From NCBI GenBank assembly GCA_027489175.1, contig JAIYAE010000019.1, positions 277,080-341,079 on the forward strand: 64,000 nucleotides of DNA, read 5' to 3'. The notes below the pieces were generated by a model. It made no database searches. It was not told the origin of the DNA and saw only the letters and a list, made by a program, of their open reading frames with translations. Shown here one piece after another: positions 42,532-50,990 of this stretch; position 1 is the stretch's first letter; each line of letters starts with the position of its first letter. The translations under genes and the position numbers were made by a program. The stretch is from Rhodobacter sp. Lineage in GTDB: Bacteria; Pseudomonadota; Alphaproteobacteria; Rhodobacterales; Rhodobacteraceae.

Positions 42532-44358
42532 ATGACCCTGCCCCTGCCTCATCCCGTCTTCGACGCCAACGCCACCGGTGGCAGCTTCGGTGACCTCCCC
42601 GATTGGGACCTGACCGACCTTTACCCAAGCCCCGACGCCCCCGAATACGCCGCCGACATGGCCGAGCTTGACCGCGCCTGCCACGCCTTTGCCGCCACCT
42701 ATGAAGGGCACCTCGGCGGCCTTGATGCCAAAGGCCTTCTGGCCTGTGTCGAGGAATACCAGCGCATCGACGTCATCGCCGGGCGGCTGATGTCCTATGC
42801 GGGCCTGCGCTACTACCAGAATACGATGGACCCCGAACGCGCCCAGTTCATGGGCAACGCGCAGGACCGCGTGACGAACGCGACCACGCCTTTGGTGTTC
42901 TTCAGCCTTGAATTCAACCGCCTGGAAGAGGCGCACCTGACCCGCCTCATGGCCGAAAGCGCTGGCCTTGCGCGCTACAAGCCCGTCTTCGACCGCATGC
43001 GCGCCATGCGCCCGCACCAGCTGTCCGATGAGCTGGAAAAGTTCCTGCATGACGAAAGCGTGGTCGGCGCGTCGGCCTGGAACAAGCTCTTCGATGAAAC
43101 CATGGCGGGCCTGATGTTCACCGTGGCAGGTGAGGCCGAAGAGCTGAACCTTGAGGCCACCCTCAACCTTCTGACCGACCCCGCCCGCCCCCGGCGTGAA
43201 GCGGCAGCGCGCGCCCTGGCCGAGGTCTTTGACAAGAACGTCAAACTTTTCGCCCGCATCCACAACACCCTGACCAAAGAAAAGGAAATCCACGACCGCT
43301 GGCGCAAGATGCCCACGCCCCAACACGGCCGCCACCTCTCCAACCATGTGGAGCCCGAGGTGGTCGAGGCGCTGCGCAATGCCGTCGTCGCCGCCTACCC
43401 CAAACTCAGCCACCGCTACTACCGGCTGAAGGCGAAATGGATGGGGCTGGACAAGCTGCAGGTCTGGGACCGCAACGCCCCCTTGCCGACCGAAGCCCCG
43501 CGCCTGGTGAACTGGGTTGAGGCCCGCGCCACCGTGACCGACGCCTATGCCGCCTTTGACCCGCGTATGGCCGACCTTGCCACGCCCTTCTTCGAAAAGG
43601 GCTGGATCGACGCAGGCGTCAAACCCGGCAAGGCCCCCGGCGCCTTTGCCCATCCGACCGTCACCACCGTCCACCCTTACGTCATGCTGAACTACCTCGG
43701 CAAACCGCGCGACGTGATGACCCTTGCGCATGAGCTTGGCCACGGCGTCCATCAGGTGCTGGCGGCGGGCCAAGGCGAACTTCTCGCCTCCACCCCCCTG
43801 ACGCTTGCTGAGACCGCATCCGTCTTCGGCGAGATGCTGACCTTCCGCAAACTCCTCGACGGCGCGAAAACCCCGGCCGAGCGGAAAACCCTCCTCGCCG
43901 GCAAGGTGGAGGACATGATCAACACCGTCGTCCGCCAGATCGCCTTCTACGACTTTGAATGCAAACTCCACGCCGCCCGCGCCGAAGGCGAACTGACGCC
44001 CGACGACATCAATGCCCTCTGGATGTCCGTGCAGGCCCAGTCCCTTGGTGACGCCTTCGAATTCATGGACGGGTATGAAACCTTCTGGGCCTATATCCCG
44101 CACTTCGTCCACTCGCCCTTCTACGTCTACGCCTATGCCTTCGGCGACGGCCTCGTGAACGCGCTTTACGCGGCCTACGCCAGCGGCATGCCGGGGTTCG
44201 AGGACAAGTATTTCGACATGCTGAAGGCCGGCGGGTCCAAGCACCACAGCGAACTTCTTGCCCCCTTCGGCCTTTCGCTGTCCGACCCTGCCTTCTGGGA
44301 CAAGGGCCTGTCCATGATCGCGGGCTTCATCGACGAGCTTGAGGCGATGGAAGCCTGA
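42532..44358 (+). CDS. pepF: Oligoendopeptidase F (M3B metallopeptidase)
   Basis: A 608-residue cytoplasmic zinc peptidase that degrades short peptides. The zinc motif HELGH is at residues 400-404 in LAHELGHGVHQ, and the third ligand glutamate follows in LAETASVFGEM. GSFGDLPDWDLTDLYP near the N-terminus is typical of PepF. The ATG at 42532 is preferred over 42502 because CCGGAG lies 7 bases before it. It follows the ligase gene by 150 bp and ends at a strong stem-loop. Confidence 0.94.
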   Translation: MTLPLPHPVFDANATGGSFGDLPDWDLTDLYPSPDAPEYAADMAELDRACHAFAATYEGHLGGLDAKGLLACVEEYQRIDVIAGRLMSYAGLRYYQNTMDPERAQFMGNAQDRVTNATTPLVFFSLEFNRLEEAHLTRLMAESAGLARYKPVFDRMRAMRPHQLSDELEKFLHDESVVGASAWNKLFDETMAGLMFTVAGEAEELNLEATLNLLTDPARPRREAAARALAEVFDKNVKLFARIHNTLTKEKEIHDRWRKMPTPQHGRHLSNHVEPEVVEALRNAVVAAYPKLSHRYYRLKAKWMGLDKLQVWDRNAPLPTEAPRLVNWVEARATVTDAYAAFDPRMADLATPFFEKGWIDAGVKPGKAPGAFAHPTVTTVHPYVMLNYLGKPRDVMTLAHELGHGVHQVLAAGQGELLASTPLTLAETASVFGEMLTFRKLLDGAKTPAERKTLLAGKVEDMINTVVRQIAFYDFECKLHAARAEGELTPDDINALWMSVQAQSLGDAFEFMDGYETFWAYIPHFVHSPFYVYAYAFGDGLVNALYAAYASGMPGFEDKYFDMLKAGGSKHHSELLAPFGLSLSDPAFWDKGLSMIAGFIDELEAMEA

Positions 44359-44367
44359 AACCCACTG

Positions 44368-44399
44368 CCAGGACCGTGGCCCATCGGCCGCGGTCTTGG
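44368..44399 (+). terminator. Terminator-like stem-loop after pepF
   Basis: A 14 bp stem with two wobble pairs (CCAGGACCGTGGCC / GGCCGCGGTCTTGG) and loop CATC, 10 bp after the pepF stop. It has no T-run, so termination may rely on Rho or the hairpin may protect the 3' end. Confidence 0.55.
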
Positions 44400-44527
44400 C
44401 GGAAATGCAACAGTCGCGCGGTTTGCACAGGTGCCGCTTGTGCGGTGGCGAAGGCTTCATACATCCCAGCGTCCGGAGGCAGCCTGGTTTCGCCAAGGGC
44501 CATCCGGGCCGGTGATGGAGAGCCCCG

Positions 44528-45394
44528 ATGCCTCTGTTTCTGCAAGCCCTTCCCCTGTCCCTGAAAACCTTCTGGCGTTACCTCGCGATCCTGCCGATCC
44601 TTGGGGTCATCGCTTGCCTTCTCCTGCTGGCCAGCTTCATCCCGCTGGTCGGGCTGGTCGTCCCCGGCACGGTCTACGCCTACTGCCTGATGACCGGCCT
44701 GCGCTGCGCCCTTGCGGCGCGGGGGCACAGCACCGACCCCGGCTTTGGCCACATGCTGCGGGCGGGCGTGGTCTTCTGCCTGCTGACCATCGCCGCCACC
44801 TTCGTCATCGAATCTGCCGCCGTGCTGACGCCGTTGGGCCTAAGCCACGCCTTTGGCTGGCTGCAGGGGCTGGTGGACGACGATCCCCGCCTTCTTGCGT
44901 TTGGCGGCGGGGTCTTCGGCCTTCTGGTCCTGTTCTCCATGCTCTGGACCGCGGCGCTGGCCGTGCCGATGACCTATGCCGTCGCCGGGTCAAGCCAGCG
45001 GGCGGGCCTCAACCCGTTTGATGGGATCGGCACCGGCATGATCGGCCTCACGCTGATCAGCATTGTCTGGATGATCGGCGGCAGCTTCTTTTCGGTCTTC
45101 GGGGAAGTGGCGACCATGGTCGCGCTTTTGTTTGAGACGATCCGCGCCGTGATCGCCGCCGAAGACCCGGCCTGGGATTGGAGCATCAGCCCCCTGTCCC
45201 TCTTGGGCGGCACGCTCTGGATGGCCTGGGCTTCAAGCTGGTTCTTTTCCGCGGCAGTCCTCTATTGGGAACAGTCTCTCGCCCGCCGCACAGCCAAAGC
45301 AAAGGCCACCGCCGCAGAGACGCGCGTGTCATCCGAGGATCTGCGCGCCCTGCGTCACGCGCGGATGCGCGGGACGGACGGCCCACCGTCCTGA
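44528..45394 (+). CDS. Multi-pass membrane protein of unknown function
   Basis: A 288-residue protein with six or so hydrophobic segments (for example YLAILPILGVIACLLLLASFIPLVGLVV, VVFCLLTIAATFVIESAAVL, FGLLVLFSMLWTAALAVPMTYAV, LISIVWMIGGSFFSVF) and a charged cytoplasmic tail from residue 255 (RRTAKAKATAAETR). No catalytic or transport motif is seen and I do not recognise the family. It has its own 169 bp upstream region after the pepF hairpin. Its stop (45392-45394) directly abuts the stop of the convergent cobalamin-binding gene. Confidence 0.75.
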   Translation: MPLFLQALPLSLKTFWRYLAILPILGVIACLLLLASFIPLVGLVVPGTVYAYCLMTGLRCALAARGHSTDPGFGHMLRAGVVFCLLTIAATFVIESAAVLTPLGLSHAFGWLQGLVDDDPRLLAFGGGVFGLLVLFSMLWTAALAVPMTYAVAGSSQRAGLNPFDGIGTGMIGLTLISIVWMIGGSFFSVFGEVATMVALLFETIRAVIAAEDPAWDWSISPLSLLGGTLWMAWASSWFFSAAVLYWEQSLARRTAKAKATAAETRVSSEDLRALRHARMRGTDGPPS

Positions 45395-46243
45395 CTACAT
45401 CCGGCGGATCGCCAGTTGGGTCAGATCCGCCAGATGCCCCTCCAGCAGTGCCGCAGCCTCATCCATGGTGGCGGCACTGGCATCAGCATCCACGATGCGG
45501 GCAATGTCGGGGTCGTGGCCGACGATCTGACCCGCGACCAGGATCCAGATATGCGGGCAGCGGATGCGCAGCGCCACGATCAGCCGCGCCGTCGCAAAGG
45601 TCATCGATGGCAGCGAGGCCGAGAGGCCCAGCATCGCAGGCTGCATCCGGGTGATTTCCGCGACCAGCGCATCATGCCCCAGCCCCAGGCGCAGCGAGAT
45701 ATCCCAGCCCTTGCGCCGCATCGTGTCGGCCGCAATGGTCGCACCGATCCCGTGCACTTCGCCCGGAACGCTGGCAAACACCGCCTCGGCACCCGGGGGG
45801 GCGGTCAGCCGTTCAGCCAGAAAGACCGACCGCAAGTCGCGCAGAATGGCGTAGATCCGCCCTGCCGCCAGGATCACTTCTGCCGCAGTCGCCTCATCGC
45901 GGTCCCAGCGCGTGCCCAGCCGACGCGCGGCTTCGGCCAGATAGGCGTGATAGATCGTGTCGGCCGACATCCCGTCTAGCCGCGCGCTTTGCACAAGGTC
46001 CGCCGCCGCCGTGTCATCCTGCGACAACAGCGCATCGCACAGATGTTCGATCGCGGCATTGCCCGGCAGGTCCGGCGGCAAGGCCACCGGGCTTTCGCTG
46101 CGGCTGACCCGCAAGATCACCTCACGCGCCAGTACCCGCAGCGCAGCAACTGGCAGGGTTGCGCCGCGTCGTTCCAGATGCTCCTGCGCACGCGCCACCT
46201 GCGGCACCAAAAGCCCGGGGATCTGGTGATAACCTTCAGTCAT
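45395..46243 (-). CDS. Cobalamin-binding (B12-binding domain) regulatory-type protein
   Basis: A 282-residue protein. The ATG at 46243 has GGAAGG upstream. Residues about 60-140 form a helical cap-like domain (MSADTIYHAYLAEAARRLGTRW), and residues 150-265 a Rossmann-type B12 domain: VPGEVHGIGATI corresponds to the DxHxxG motif with Glu for Asp and the cobalt-ligating His kept, then LGLSASLPSMT and VAGQIVG. This layout matches AerR/PpaA-like photosensory or heme/cobalamin-sensing proteins of Rhodobacter. No photosynthesis, CrtJ or B12-enzyme genes lie here, so it is an orphan. It may bind adenosylcobalamin and control another regulator. Confidence 0.8.
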   Translation of the reverse strand: MTEGYHQIPGLLVPQVARAQEHLERRGATLPVAALRVLAREVILRVSRSESPVALPPDLPGNAAIEHLCDALLSQDDTAAADLVQSARLDGMSADTIYHAYLAEAARRLGTRWDRDEATAAEVILAAGRIYAILRDLRSVFLAERLTAPPGAEAVFASVPGEVHGIGATIAADTMRRKGWDISLRLGLGHDALVAEITRMQPAMLGLSASLPSMTFATARLIVALRIRCPHIWILVAGQIVGHDPDIARIVDADASAATMDEAAALLEGHLADLTQLAIRRM

Positions 46244-46367
46244 CGGCGGGCCTTCCAGAGGAGGAAACGAGGGGGAACCGGTCAAAACGGCAACTCTTAC
46301 GGTCAGACACAAAGGTGGCGCGCAAACCTTGGCGTGGTCGCTTGGCAAGGTCGGGTGGCAGCAGGCC

Positions 46368-46385
46368 CGGGGCAGCAATGCCCCG
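46368..46385. repeat. GNRA-type hairpin upstream of the B12-binding gene
   Basis: CGGGGCA and TGCCCCG close a GCAA tetraloop on the plus strand. It lies 125-142 bp upstream of the cobalamin-binding gene start. The surrounding 226 bp (46244-46469) hold no gene; I do not recognise a cobalamin riboswitch. Confidence 0.35.
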
Positions 46386-46441
46386 ACATTCTCAGCGACT
46401 CAGCAAAGCCTATCACACCGCCGTGACCATGCACCCAAATT

Positions 46442-46462
46442 CGCCGCCGCACTGCAGCGGCG
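46442..46462 (-). terminator. Hairpin after the Gfo/Idh gene
   Basis: CGCCGC/GCGGCG arms with a nine-base loop start 8 bp after the Gfo/Idh stop; on the minus strand AATTTGGG follows. A weak terminator or 3' protecting hairpin. Confidence 0.4.
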
Positions 46463-46469
46463 TTGGGGA

Positions 46470-47453
46470 TCAGATCTCGACCGCCACGTCATAGACCCGG
46501 TCCATCATGGCCTGCGTGCCACGGACAAACTCCAGCGGGCAAGGATAGGCCGCACCGGTCCGCACCGACCGCCCGAAAGCCTCGACCTGCAGCTTGTAGT
46601 GGTTCGCGGTTGGGAAACGTTCGACGGTCACCCGGTTGCCGTTCTGGTGCAGTTCCACTTCTGCCAGGTCGTTGACATTGGCGTTGAATGGCCCGCCTTC
46701 CAGCCGGATCATGCCCGTGGTGCCCTGGAACGTCGCCACCTGCCGGTTGTACATCCGCATCGAAGTCATGGACCCATAGGTAAAGCGCCCCTTCGGCCCC
46801 TCCATCACCGCCGCCACTTGCGCGAAAGTGTCCACGCCGTTGTCCCGATGGATCCGGGCCGAGATGTCCACTGGCTCGGCCCCGGTGACAAAGCGCATCG
46901 ACCCGAAGGTGTAGACCCCGATATCGCGCAAGCTGCCGCCCCCGGTTTCGGGCTTCATCCGGATGTTGCCCATGTCCGTCAGGTTGAAGCTGAAGGCCAC
47001 ATCGGCATGGACCAGCGTGCCGATCTCGCCCGCCGCCAGCCATTCCTTGGCACGCTGCCACTGCGGGTGGTGCACGATCATGTAGGCCTCGGCCGCCAAA
47101 AGCCCGCTGCGGTCACGCGCCGCGATGATCTGGTCAATCTCGCGCGCCTTCATCGCGATGGGCTTTTCGGTCAGCACATGCTTGCCTGCCGCCAGCGCCT
47201 TCAGCGTCCATTCCACATGCAGATGGTTCGGCAGCGGGATATAGACCGCGTCGATCGACGGGTCGGCCAACAGCGCCTCATAGCTCGGATGCACGGCAAT
47301 CCCGGGGCAGAAGGCCCGGAACCCCTCCGCCTTTGCCGGGTCCGAGGTCGCAAGCGCCGCAAGTTCGGCACCCTCGGCGGCATGGATCGCTGGCGCCATA
47401 TGCTCACGCGCGAATCTCGCAGCGCCCAGCACGCCCCATCTGACCGGTTTCAT
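46470..47453 (-). CDS. Gfo/Idh/MocA family oxidoreductase
   Basis: A 327-residue NAD(P)-dependent dehydrogenase. The ATG at 47453 has GGGGGAG at 5 bases and begins the Rossmann motif at once (RWGVLGAARFAREHM). EKP is present as LTEKPIAMKAREID near residue 93, and the active-site region is GGGSLRDIGVYTFGSMR near 167. It is the last gene of the minus-strand psd-pssA-pmtA set, 52 bp after pmtA. Its substrate is probably a sugar or polyol; a link to phospholipid synthesis is by position only. Confidence 0.87.
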   Translation of the reverse strand: MKPVRWGVLGAARFAREHMAPAIHAAEGAELAALATSDPAKAEGFRAFCPGIAVHPSYEALLADPSIDAVYIPLPNHLHVEWTLKALAAGKHVLTEKPIAMKAREIDQIIAARDRSGLLAAEAYMIVHHPQWQRAKEWLAAGEIGTLVHADVAFSFNLTDMGNIRMKPETGGGSLRDIGVYTFGSMRFVTGAEPVDISARIHRDNGVDTFAQVAAVMEGPKGRFTYGSMTSMRMYNRQVATFQGTTGMIRLEGGPFNANVNDLAEVELHQNGNRVTVERFPTANHYKLQVEAFGRSVRTGAAYPCPLEFVRGTQAMMDRVYDVAVEI

Positions 47454-47505
47454 GACAACTCCCCCCGTTGGCTTTACGAGGGGCATTTGTGCCGAAATCC
47501 GCAGA

Positions 47506-48123
47506 TCATTCAACCCGCCGAAACCGCAGAAACGTCATCAGGCCGAAGGGTCGCACCTGGACCTGCTCTTCCAGCTTCAGCCTTTGGTGGCCCAGCACCC
47601 GCGCCATCTCGAAATCGGCATGCCAGCCCAGAAGGTCCGCCAGGGGTGCCGCCAGCCGCTCGGCGAAAGACCAGCCCTCGGCACGGCCCGCAAAGTGGTT
47701 GGCAATCAAGACCGACCCACCCGGCCGGCAAACGCGGACCATCTCGTCCAGCACCCGCTCAGGTTCCGGCACCACCGACATGATGTGCATCGCGGCCACA
47801 TGGTCGAAGGATGCATCAGCCAGGTCCATCGCCCGCGCGTCCATCTGGTGCAGCCCCGCAAGATTGCGAAGACCCAGCTTCGCCGCGCGCAGCTCAGCCT
47901 CACGCAGCATCTCGGCCGAGACGTCGATGCCCGTCACCGTGACCGAAGGCGCGTAATAGCCCAGCGCAAGACCGGTGCCGATCCCCACCTCCAGCACCGA
48001 TCCGCCGGTGGCATTGACATGCCGGGCGGCCAGAATGCGGCCGCCCTGGGTGATCCGGCCAAAGGCAAGGTCATAGACCGGGGCCCAGCGGCGATAGGTT
48101 TTCTGGATAGCGTCTACTTGCAT
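47506..48123 (-). CDS. pmtA: SAM-dependent phosphatidylethanolamine N-methyltransferase (PmtA-like)
   Basis: A 205-residue class I methyltransferase. Motif I VLEVGIGTGLALGYY (residues 44-58), the acidic loop GIDVSAEML (about 65), and DARAMDLADASFDHVAAMHIMSVV (94-117) match the Rhodobacter-type PmtA, which methylates phosphatidylethanolamine three times to phosphatidylcholine. Being next to pssA and psd supports this over an unrelated methyltransferase. An AAGGGA site lies 9 bases before the ATG. Soluble but membrane-associating through its N-terminal segment (RRWAPVYDLAFG) in the family. Confidence 0.87.
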   Translation of the reverse strand: MQVDAIQKTYRRWAPVYDLAFGRITQGGRILAARHVNATGGSVLEVGIGTGLALGYYAPSVTVTGIDVSAEMLREAELRAAKLGLRNLAGLHQMDARAMDLADASFDHVAAMHIMSVVPEPERVLDEMVRVCRPGGSVLIANHFAGRAEGWSFAERLAAPLADLLGWHADFEMARVLGHQRLKLEEQVQVRPFGLMTFLRFRRVE

Positions 48124-48192
48124 GCATATGATTCCCTTGGTCTTTCAACCCCAGCCTGCGCAGCCAGCACGGAAATGCAAGTCAGTTGGGCG

Positions 48193-48954
48193 TCAGCTGG
48201 ACATGCCCTTGCGCATCGCCCGTAGGAAAAGCCACAGGATCGCCGCCAGATAGATCAGCGACAGCGCCAGAAGCGTGAACCAGGGATAGGTCAACAGCGC
48301 CGCCACCACCATCACCGACGCCACAAGCGCATAGCGCGCATAATCGGCGGCAATCGTGATCCGCTTCAGGGACGGGGTCCGCACCCGGCTGATCATCAGC
48401 ACTCCGATGCCCACCATCCACAACGCCACAAGCACGGCAGGTAGGGCCACCACCTGGCCAAACCCGGCCTCGATGGCAAAGGCCAGATACATCGGCACCA
48501 AGGCCAGCATGGCCCCCGCCGGCGACGGCACGCCGATGAAGACCGTCTTTTCCGCCGCCTCGCCTTCCGCGCGGCTGCCGACGTTGAACCGCGCCAGCCG
48601 CAGCATGCAGCAGACGGCGTAGACCAGAACGGCAATCCACCCAAGGCTCGTTTCCGGCCGAAGCGCCCAGAGATAGAGCACCAGCCCCGGCGTCACCCCG
48701 AAGTTCACGAAGTCACACAGGCTGTCCAGTTCCGCCCCGATGGCGCTTTCCGATTTCAGCATCCGCGCCAAACGGCCATCCAACCCGTCCAGCGCCGCAG
48801 CCGTGCCGATCAACAAGACCGCCATCGCGAAATTGCCCGCAATTGCAAAGCGAATCGCGGTCAGACCCGCGCAGAGGGCCAGGATCGACACCAGGTTCGG
48901 CAACAGCTTCAGCACCAGCAGTTCGCGCGGTGCATCGGTCGGTTTGCGCGCCAT
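48193..48954 (-). CDS. pssA: CDP-diacylglycerol--serine O-phosphatidyltransferase
   Basis: A 253-residue inner-membrane enzyme that makes phosphatidylserine. The CDP-alcohol phosphotransferase signature DG-x2-AR-x8-G-x3-D-x3-D is complete in DGLDGRLARMLKSESAIG followed by AELDSLCD (residues about 56-80). Six or more transmembrane helices. The ATG at 48954 overlaps the psd stop by one base (TGATG); a GTG at 48957 is the alternative. A 69 bp gap precedes pmtA. It supplies PS to the Psd decarboxylase encoded directly upstream. Confidence 0.95.
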   Translation of the reverse strand: MARKPTDAPRELLVLKLLPNLVSILALCAGLTAIRFAIAGNFAMAVLLIGTAAALDGLDGRLARMLKSESAIGAELDSLCDFVNFGVTPGLVLYLWALRPETSLGWIAVLVYAVCCMLRLARFNVGSRAEGEAAEKTVFIGVPSPAGAMLALVPMYLAFAIEAGFGQVVALPAVLVALWMVGIGVLMISRVRTPSLKRITIAADYARYALVASVMVVAALLTYPWFTLLALSLIYLAAILWLFLRAMRKGMSS

Positions 48955-49646
48955 CACTCGATCCGCGCGGCGCGCGCCGGGGCGTCCTGCCCGATCAGCG
49001 CAATCACCGTCTCACCGGCGCACATGGTCTGGCCCAGCGCCACCTGCGGCTGCACGCCTTCCGGCAGATAAACATCCAGCCGGCTGCCGAACCGGATCAA
49101 GCCAAAACGCTCACCCGTGCGCACAAGGTCGCCCGGCTTTTTCCAGCACATGATCCGCCGCGCGACGAGGCCCGCGATCTGCACCACCGCAATCTTGCGG
49201 CCATCGGCCATCTCGATCGCCAGGGCGTTGCGTTCATTGTCCGTGCTGGCCTTGTCCAGGGAGGCGTTGACGAAGGTCCCCGGCCGATAGGCCACGGCCA
49301 TGATCTTGCCCGCAATCGGGGCGCGGTTCACATGGCAGTTGAAGACCGACATGAAGACCGAAACCCGGAGCAGCGCCTCGGGACCCATTCCCAGGCCTGG
49401 CGGCGGCACCGCGCGTTCGATCAGGCTGACCACGCCATCCGCCGGGCTGACCAGCAGCCCCGCATTCTGCGGCACCGCGCGCTTCGGGTCGCGGAAGAAG
49501 TAATAGCACCAGACCGTCAGGCCCAGGCCCAGCCAGCCCAGCGGGTCCCAGATCCAGAACAGGACGACGGTGACCGCGCCAAAAATGGCGACGAATTTCC
49601 ACCCCTCGGGGTGCATCGGCTTCAGGAAGGTGTCGATCATTCTCAT
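48954..49646 (-). CDS. psd: Phosphatidylserine decarboxylase (short, archaeal-like form)
   Basis: A 230-residue proenzyme that makes phosphatidylethanolamine. Self-cleavage at the Gly-Ser pair G187-S188 ([11 protein letters not shown]) would generate the pyruvoyl group on the small alpha subunit. Catalytic Asp and His regions are SPADG (D70) and FNCHVNRAP (H105). A membrane-anchoring hydrophobic segment lies at residues 17-50. The length fits the short PSD-A group of alphaproteobacteria. It follows rpoH by 156 bp, which includes triple-palindrome copy C, and is coupled to pssA. Confidence 0.95.
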   Translation of the reverse strand: MRMIDTFLKPMHPEGWKFVAIFGAVTVVLFWIWDPLGWLGLGLTVWCYYFFRDPKRAVPQNAGLLVSPADGVVSLIERAVPPPGLGMGPEALLRVSVFMSVFNCHVNRAPIAGKIMAVAYRPGTFVNASLDKASTDNERNALAIEMADGRKIAVVQIAGLVARRIMCWKKPGDLVRTGERFGLIRFGSRLDVYLPEGVQPQVALGQTMCAGETVIALIGQDAPARAARIE

Positions 49647-49721
49647 GGCTTGCCTCTACCCCCGCCTGCGCCGGTTATCAATTGAAAAGCCCGACCGATC
49701 CCACAGGTGGGCGGCCGGCGA

Positions 49722-49789
49722 CCGGAGTTTTGCAAAACTCCGGACCGGAGCCTTCAAAGGCTCCGGTCCGATTTCTTTGAAGAAATCGG
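49722..49789. repeat. Triple-palindrome repeat, copy C
   Basis: On the plus strand P1 (CCGGAGTTTTG/CAAAACTCCGG, 49722-49743), P2 (CGGACCGGAGCCTT/AAGGCTCCGGTCCG around CA, 49741-49770) and P3 (CCGATTTCTT/AAGAAATCGG around TG, 49768-49789). Same order as copy A. It lies directly downstream of the rpoH stop (49803, minus strand) and upstream of psd. P1 here has GC at the centre where copy A has CG, and the change keeps the symmetry. Confidence 0.85.
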
Positions 49790-49802
49790 CGTCCGCTTGG
49801 CC

Positions 49803-50696
49803 TCAGGCCGGGATCACCATGCCCTTGCCTTTGGCCAGTTCACGCATCTTGGCCTGCAGCTTTTCAAAGGCCCGCACTTCGATCTGGCGGATCCGCTCGC
49901 GGCTGACCCCATAGCTTTCCGACAGATCTTCCAGCGTCACCGGCTCTTCCGACAGGCGGCGCTGCATCAGCACGTCCTTTTCCCGGTCGTTCAGCACCGA
50001 GAGGGCCTGCGACAACAGCGCACGACGGGCGTCAAGCTCGTCCTTGGCCTCATAGGCCTCAGCCTGGTCGCTGTCTTCGTCTTCCAGCCAATCCTGCCAC
50101 TGCGCGCCGCCGTCTTCGCTGCCGACGGTGGCGTTGAGGCTGGCGTCAGACCCGGAAAGCCGCCGATTCATGTCGATCACTTCTGATTCCGACACGTTCA
50201 GGTCCGTGGCGATCTTGGCGACATTCTCGGGCCGCAGGTCGCCCTCTTCCAGCGCGCCGACCTTGGCCTTGGCCTTGCGCAGGTTGAAGAACAGCTTCTT
50301 TTGTGCCGAGGTCGTGCCCAGTTTCACAAGGCTCCACGACCGCAGGATGTATTCCTGAATGGATGCCCGGATCCACCACATCGCATAGGTCGCAAGGCGG
50401 AACCCCTTTTCCGGGTCGAACCGCTTGACCGCCTGCATCAGGCCCACGTTGGCTTCGGAGATCACCTCGGCCTGCGGCAGGCCATAGCCGCGATAGCCCA
50501 TGGCGATCTTGGCAGCAAGGCGCAGGTGGCTCGTCACCATCCGATGCGCGGCTTCGGTATCCTGATGGTCCACCCAGCGCTTGGCCAGCATGTATTCTTC
50601 TTCCGGCTCCAAGAGCGGAAACTTGCGGATTTCCTGCATGTAGCGGTTCAGCCCCTGCTCCGGGCTGGGCGCGGGAAGGTTGGTATAGGTGCTCAT
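49803..50696 (-). CDS. rpoH: RNA polymerase sigma-32 factor RpoH
   Basis: A 297-residue heat-shock sigma factor. Region 2 (EANVGLMQAVKRFDPEKGFRLATYAMWWIRASIQEYIL, about residues 82-119) contacts the -10 element. The RpoH-specific box QKKLFFNLRK (about 132-141) separates it from primary and other sigmas. Region 4 has the helix-turn-helix VTLEDLSESYGVSRERIRQIEVRAFEKLQ near the C-terminus. Many Rhodobacteraceae have two rpoH genes; this resembles RpoH-I but I cannot be certain. The upstream region contains GTCAC repeats and a long dyad (50832-50899). Confidence 0.96.
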   Translation of the reverse strand: MSTYTNLPAPSPEQGLNRYMQEIRKFPLLEPEEEYMLAKRWVDHQDTEAAHRMVTSHLRLAAKIAMGYRGYGLPQAEVISEANVGLMQAVKRFDPEKGFRLATYAMWWIRASIQEYILRSWSLVKLGTTSAQKKLFFNLRKAKAKVGALEEGDLRPENVAKIATDLNVSESEVIDMNRRLSGSDASLNATVGSEDGGAQWQDWLEDEDSDQAEAYEAKDELDARRALLSQALSVLNDREKDVLMQRRLSEEPVTLEDLSESYGVSRERIRQIEVRAFEKLQAKMRELAKGKGMVIPA

Positions 50697-50831
50697 GTCG
50701 TGCCCCCTGACTTTGCCCCGGTGCGATTGCGCCCCCGGGGACCGTGTAACCTATGGTGCAGCGGCAAGGCCTGCAAGGCCATGCTTTTACCACTGCATGT
50801 TTAACAGGAAATGTTGGTCCCCGTTCCCAAT

Positions 50832-50899
50832 GTGAAGCTTTGTGACTTTCGCTTCACGGGATTGTCACTGCGCCCCCGTCACAGCCCGCGTCACAGCCC
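50832..50899. promoter_or_regulatory. GTCAC repeats and a 7 bp-arm dyad between rpoH and the DUF4189 gene
   Basis: GTGAAGC (50832-50838) and GCTTCAC (50851-50857) are complements separated by 12 bp. Directly after them GTCAC recurs at 50864, 50878 and 50890, the last two within an exact direct repeat GTCACAGCCC with 12 bp period, and GTGAC is at 50842. Such ordered half-sites suggest regulator binding in this 294 bp divergent promoter region. I cannot place a -10 with confidence. Confidence 0.5.
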
Positions 50900-50990
50900 T
50901 TGCGCCTTCCGGAATCCCTGACCAGACAAAGCCGCCCGCGCCCGGTAGACCTGTGGGCGCGTTCCCGTTTCGACCGAAAGGATCCCCGCC

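Noticed and set aside
42517..44496. A 659-codon minus-strand frame opposite pepF
   Set aside because: pepF has HELGH and full family length; the antisense frame is Gly/His/Val-rich with no motif.
46244..46469. Possible cobalamin riboswitch upstream of the B12-binding gene
   Set aside because: A GCAA-capped hairpin is present but no B12-box sequence or kissing-loop layout could be found.
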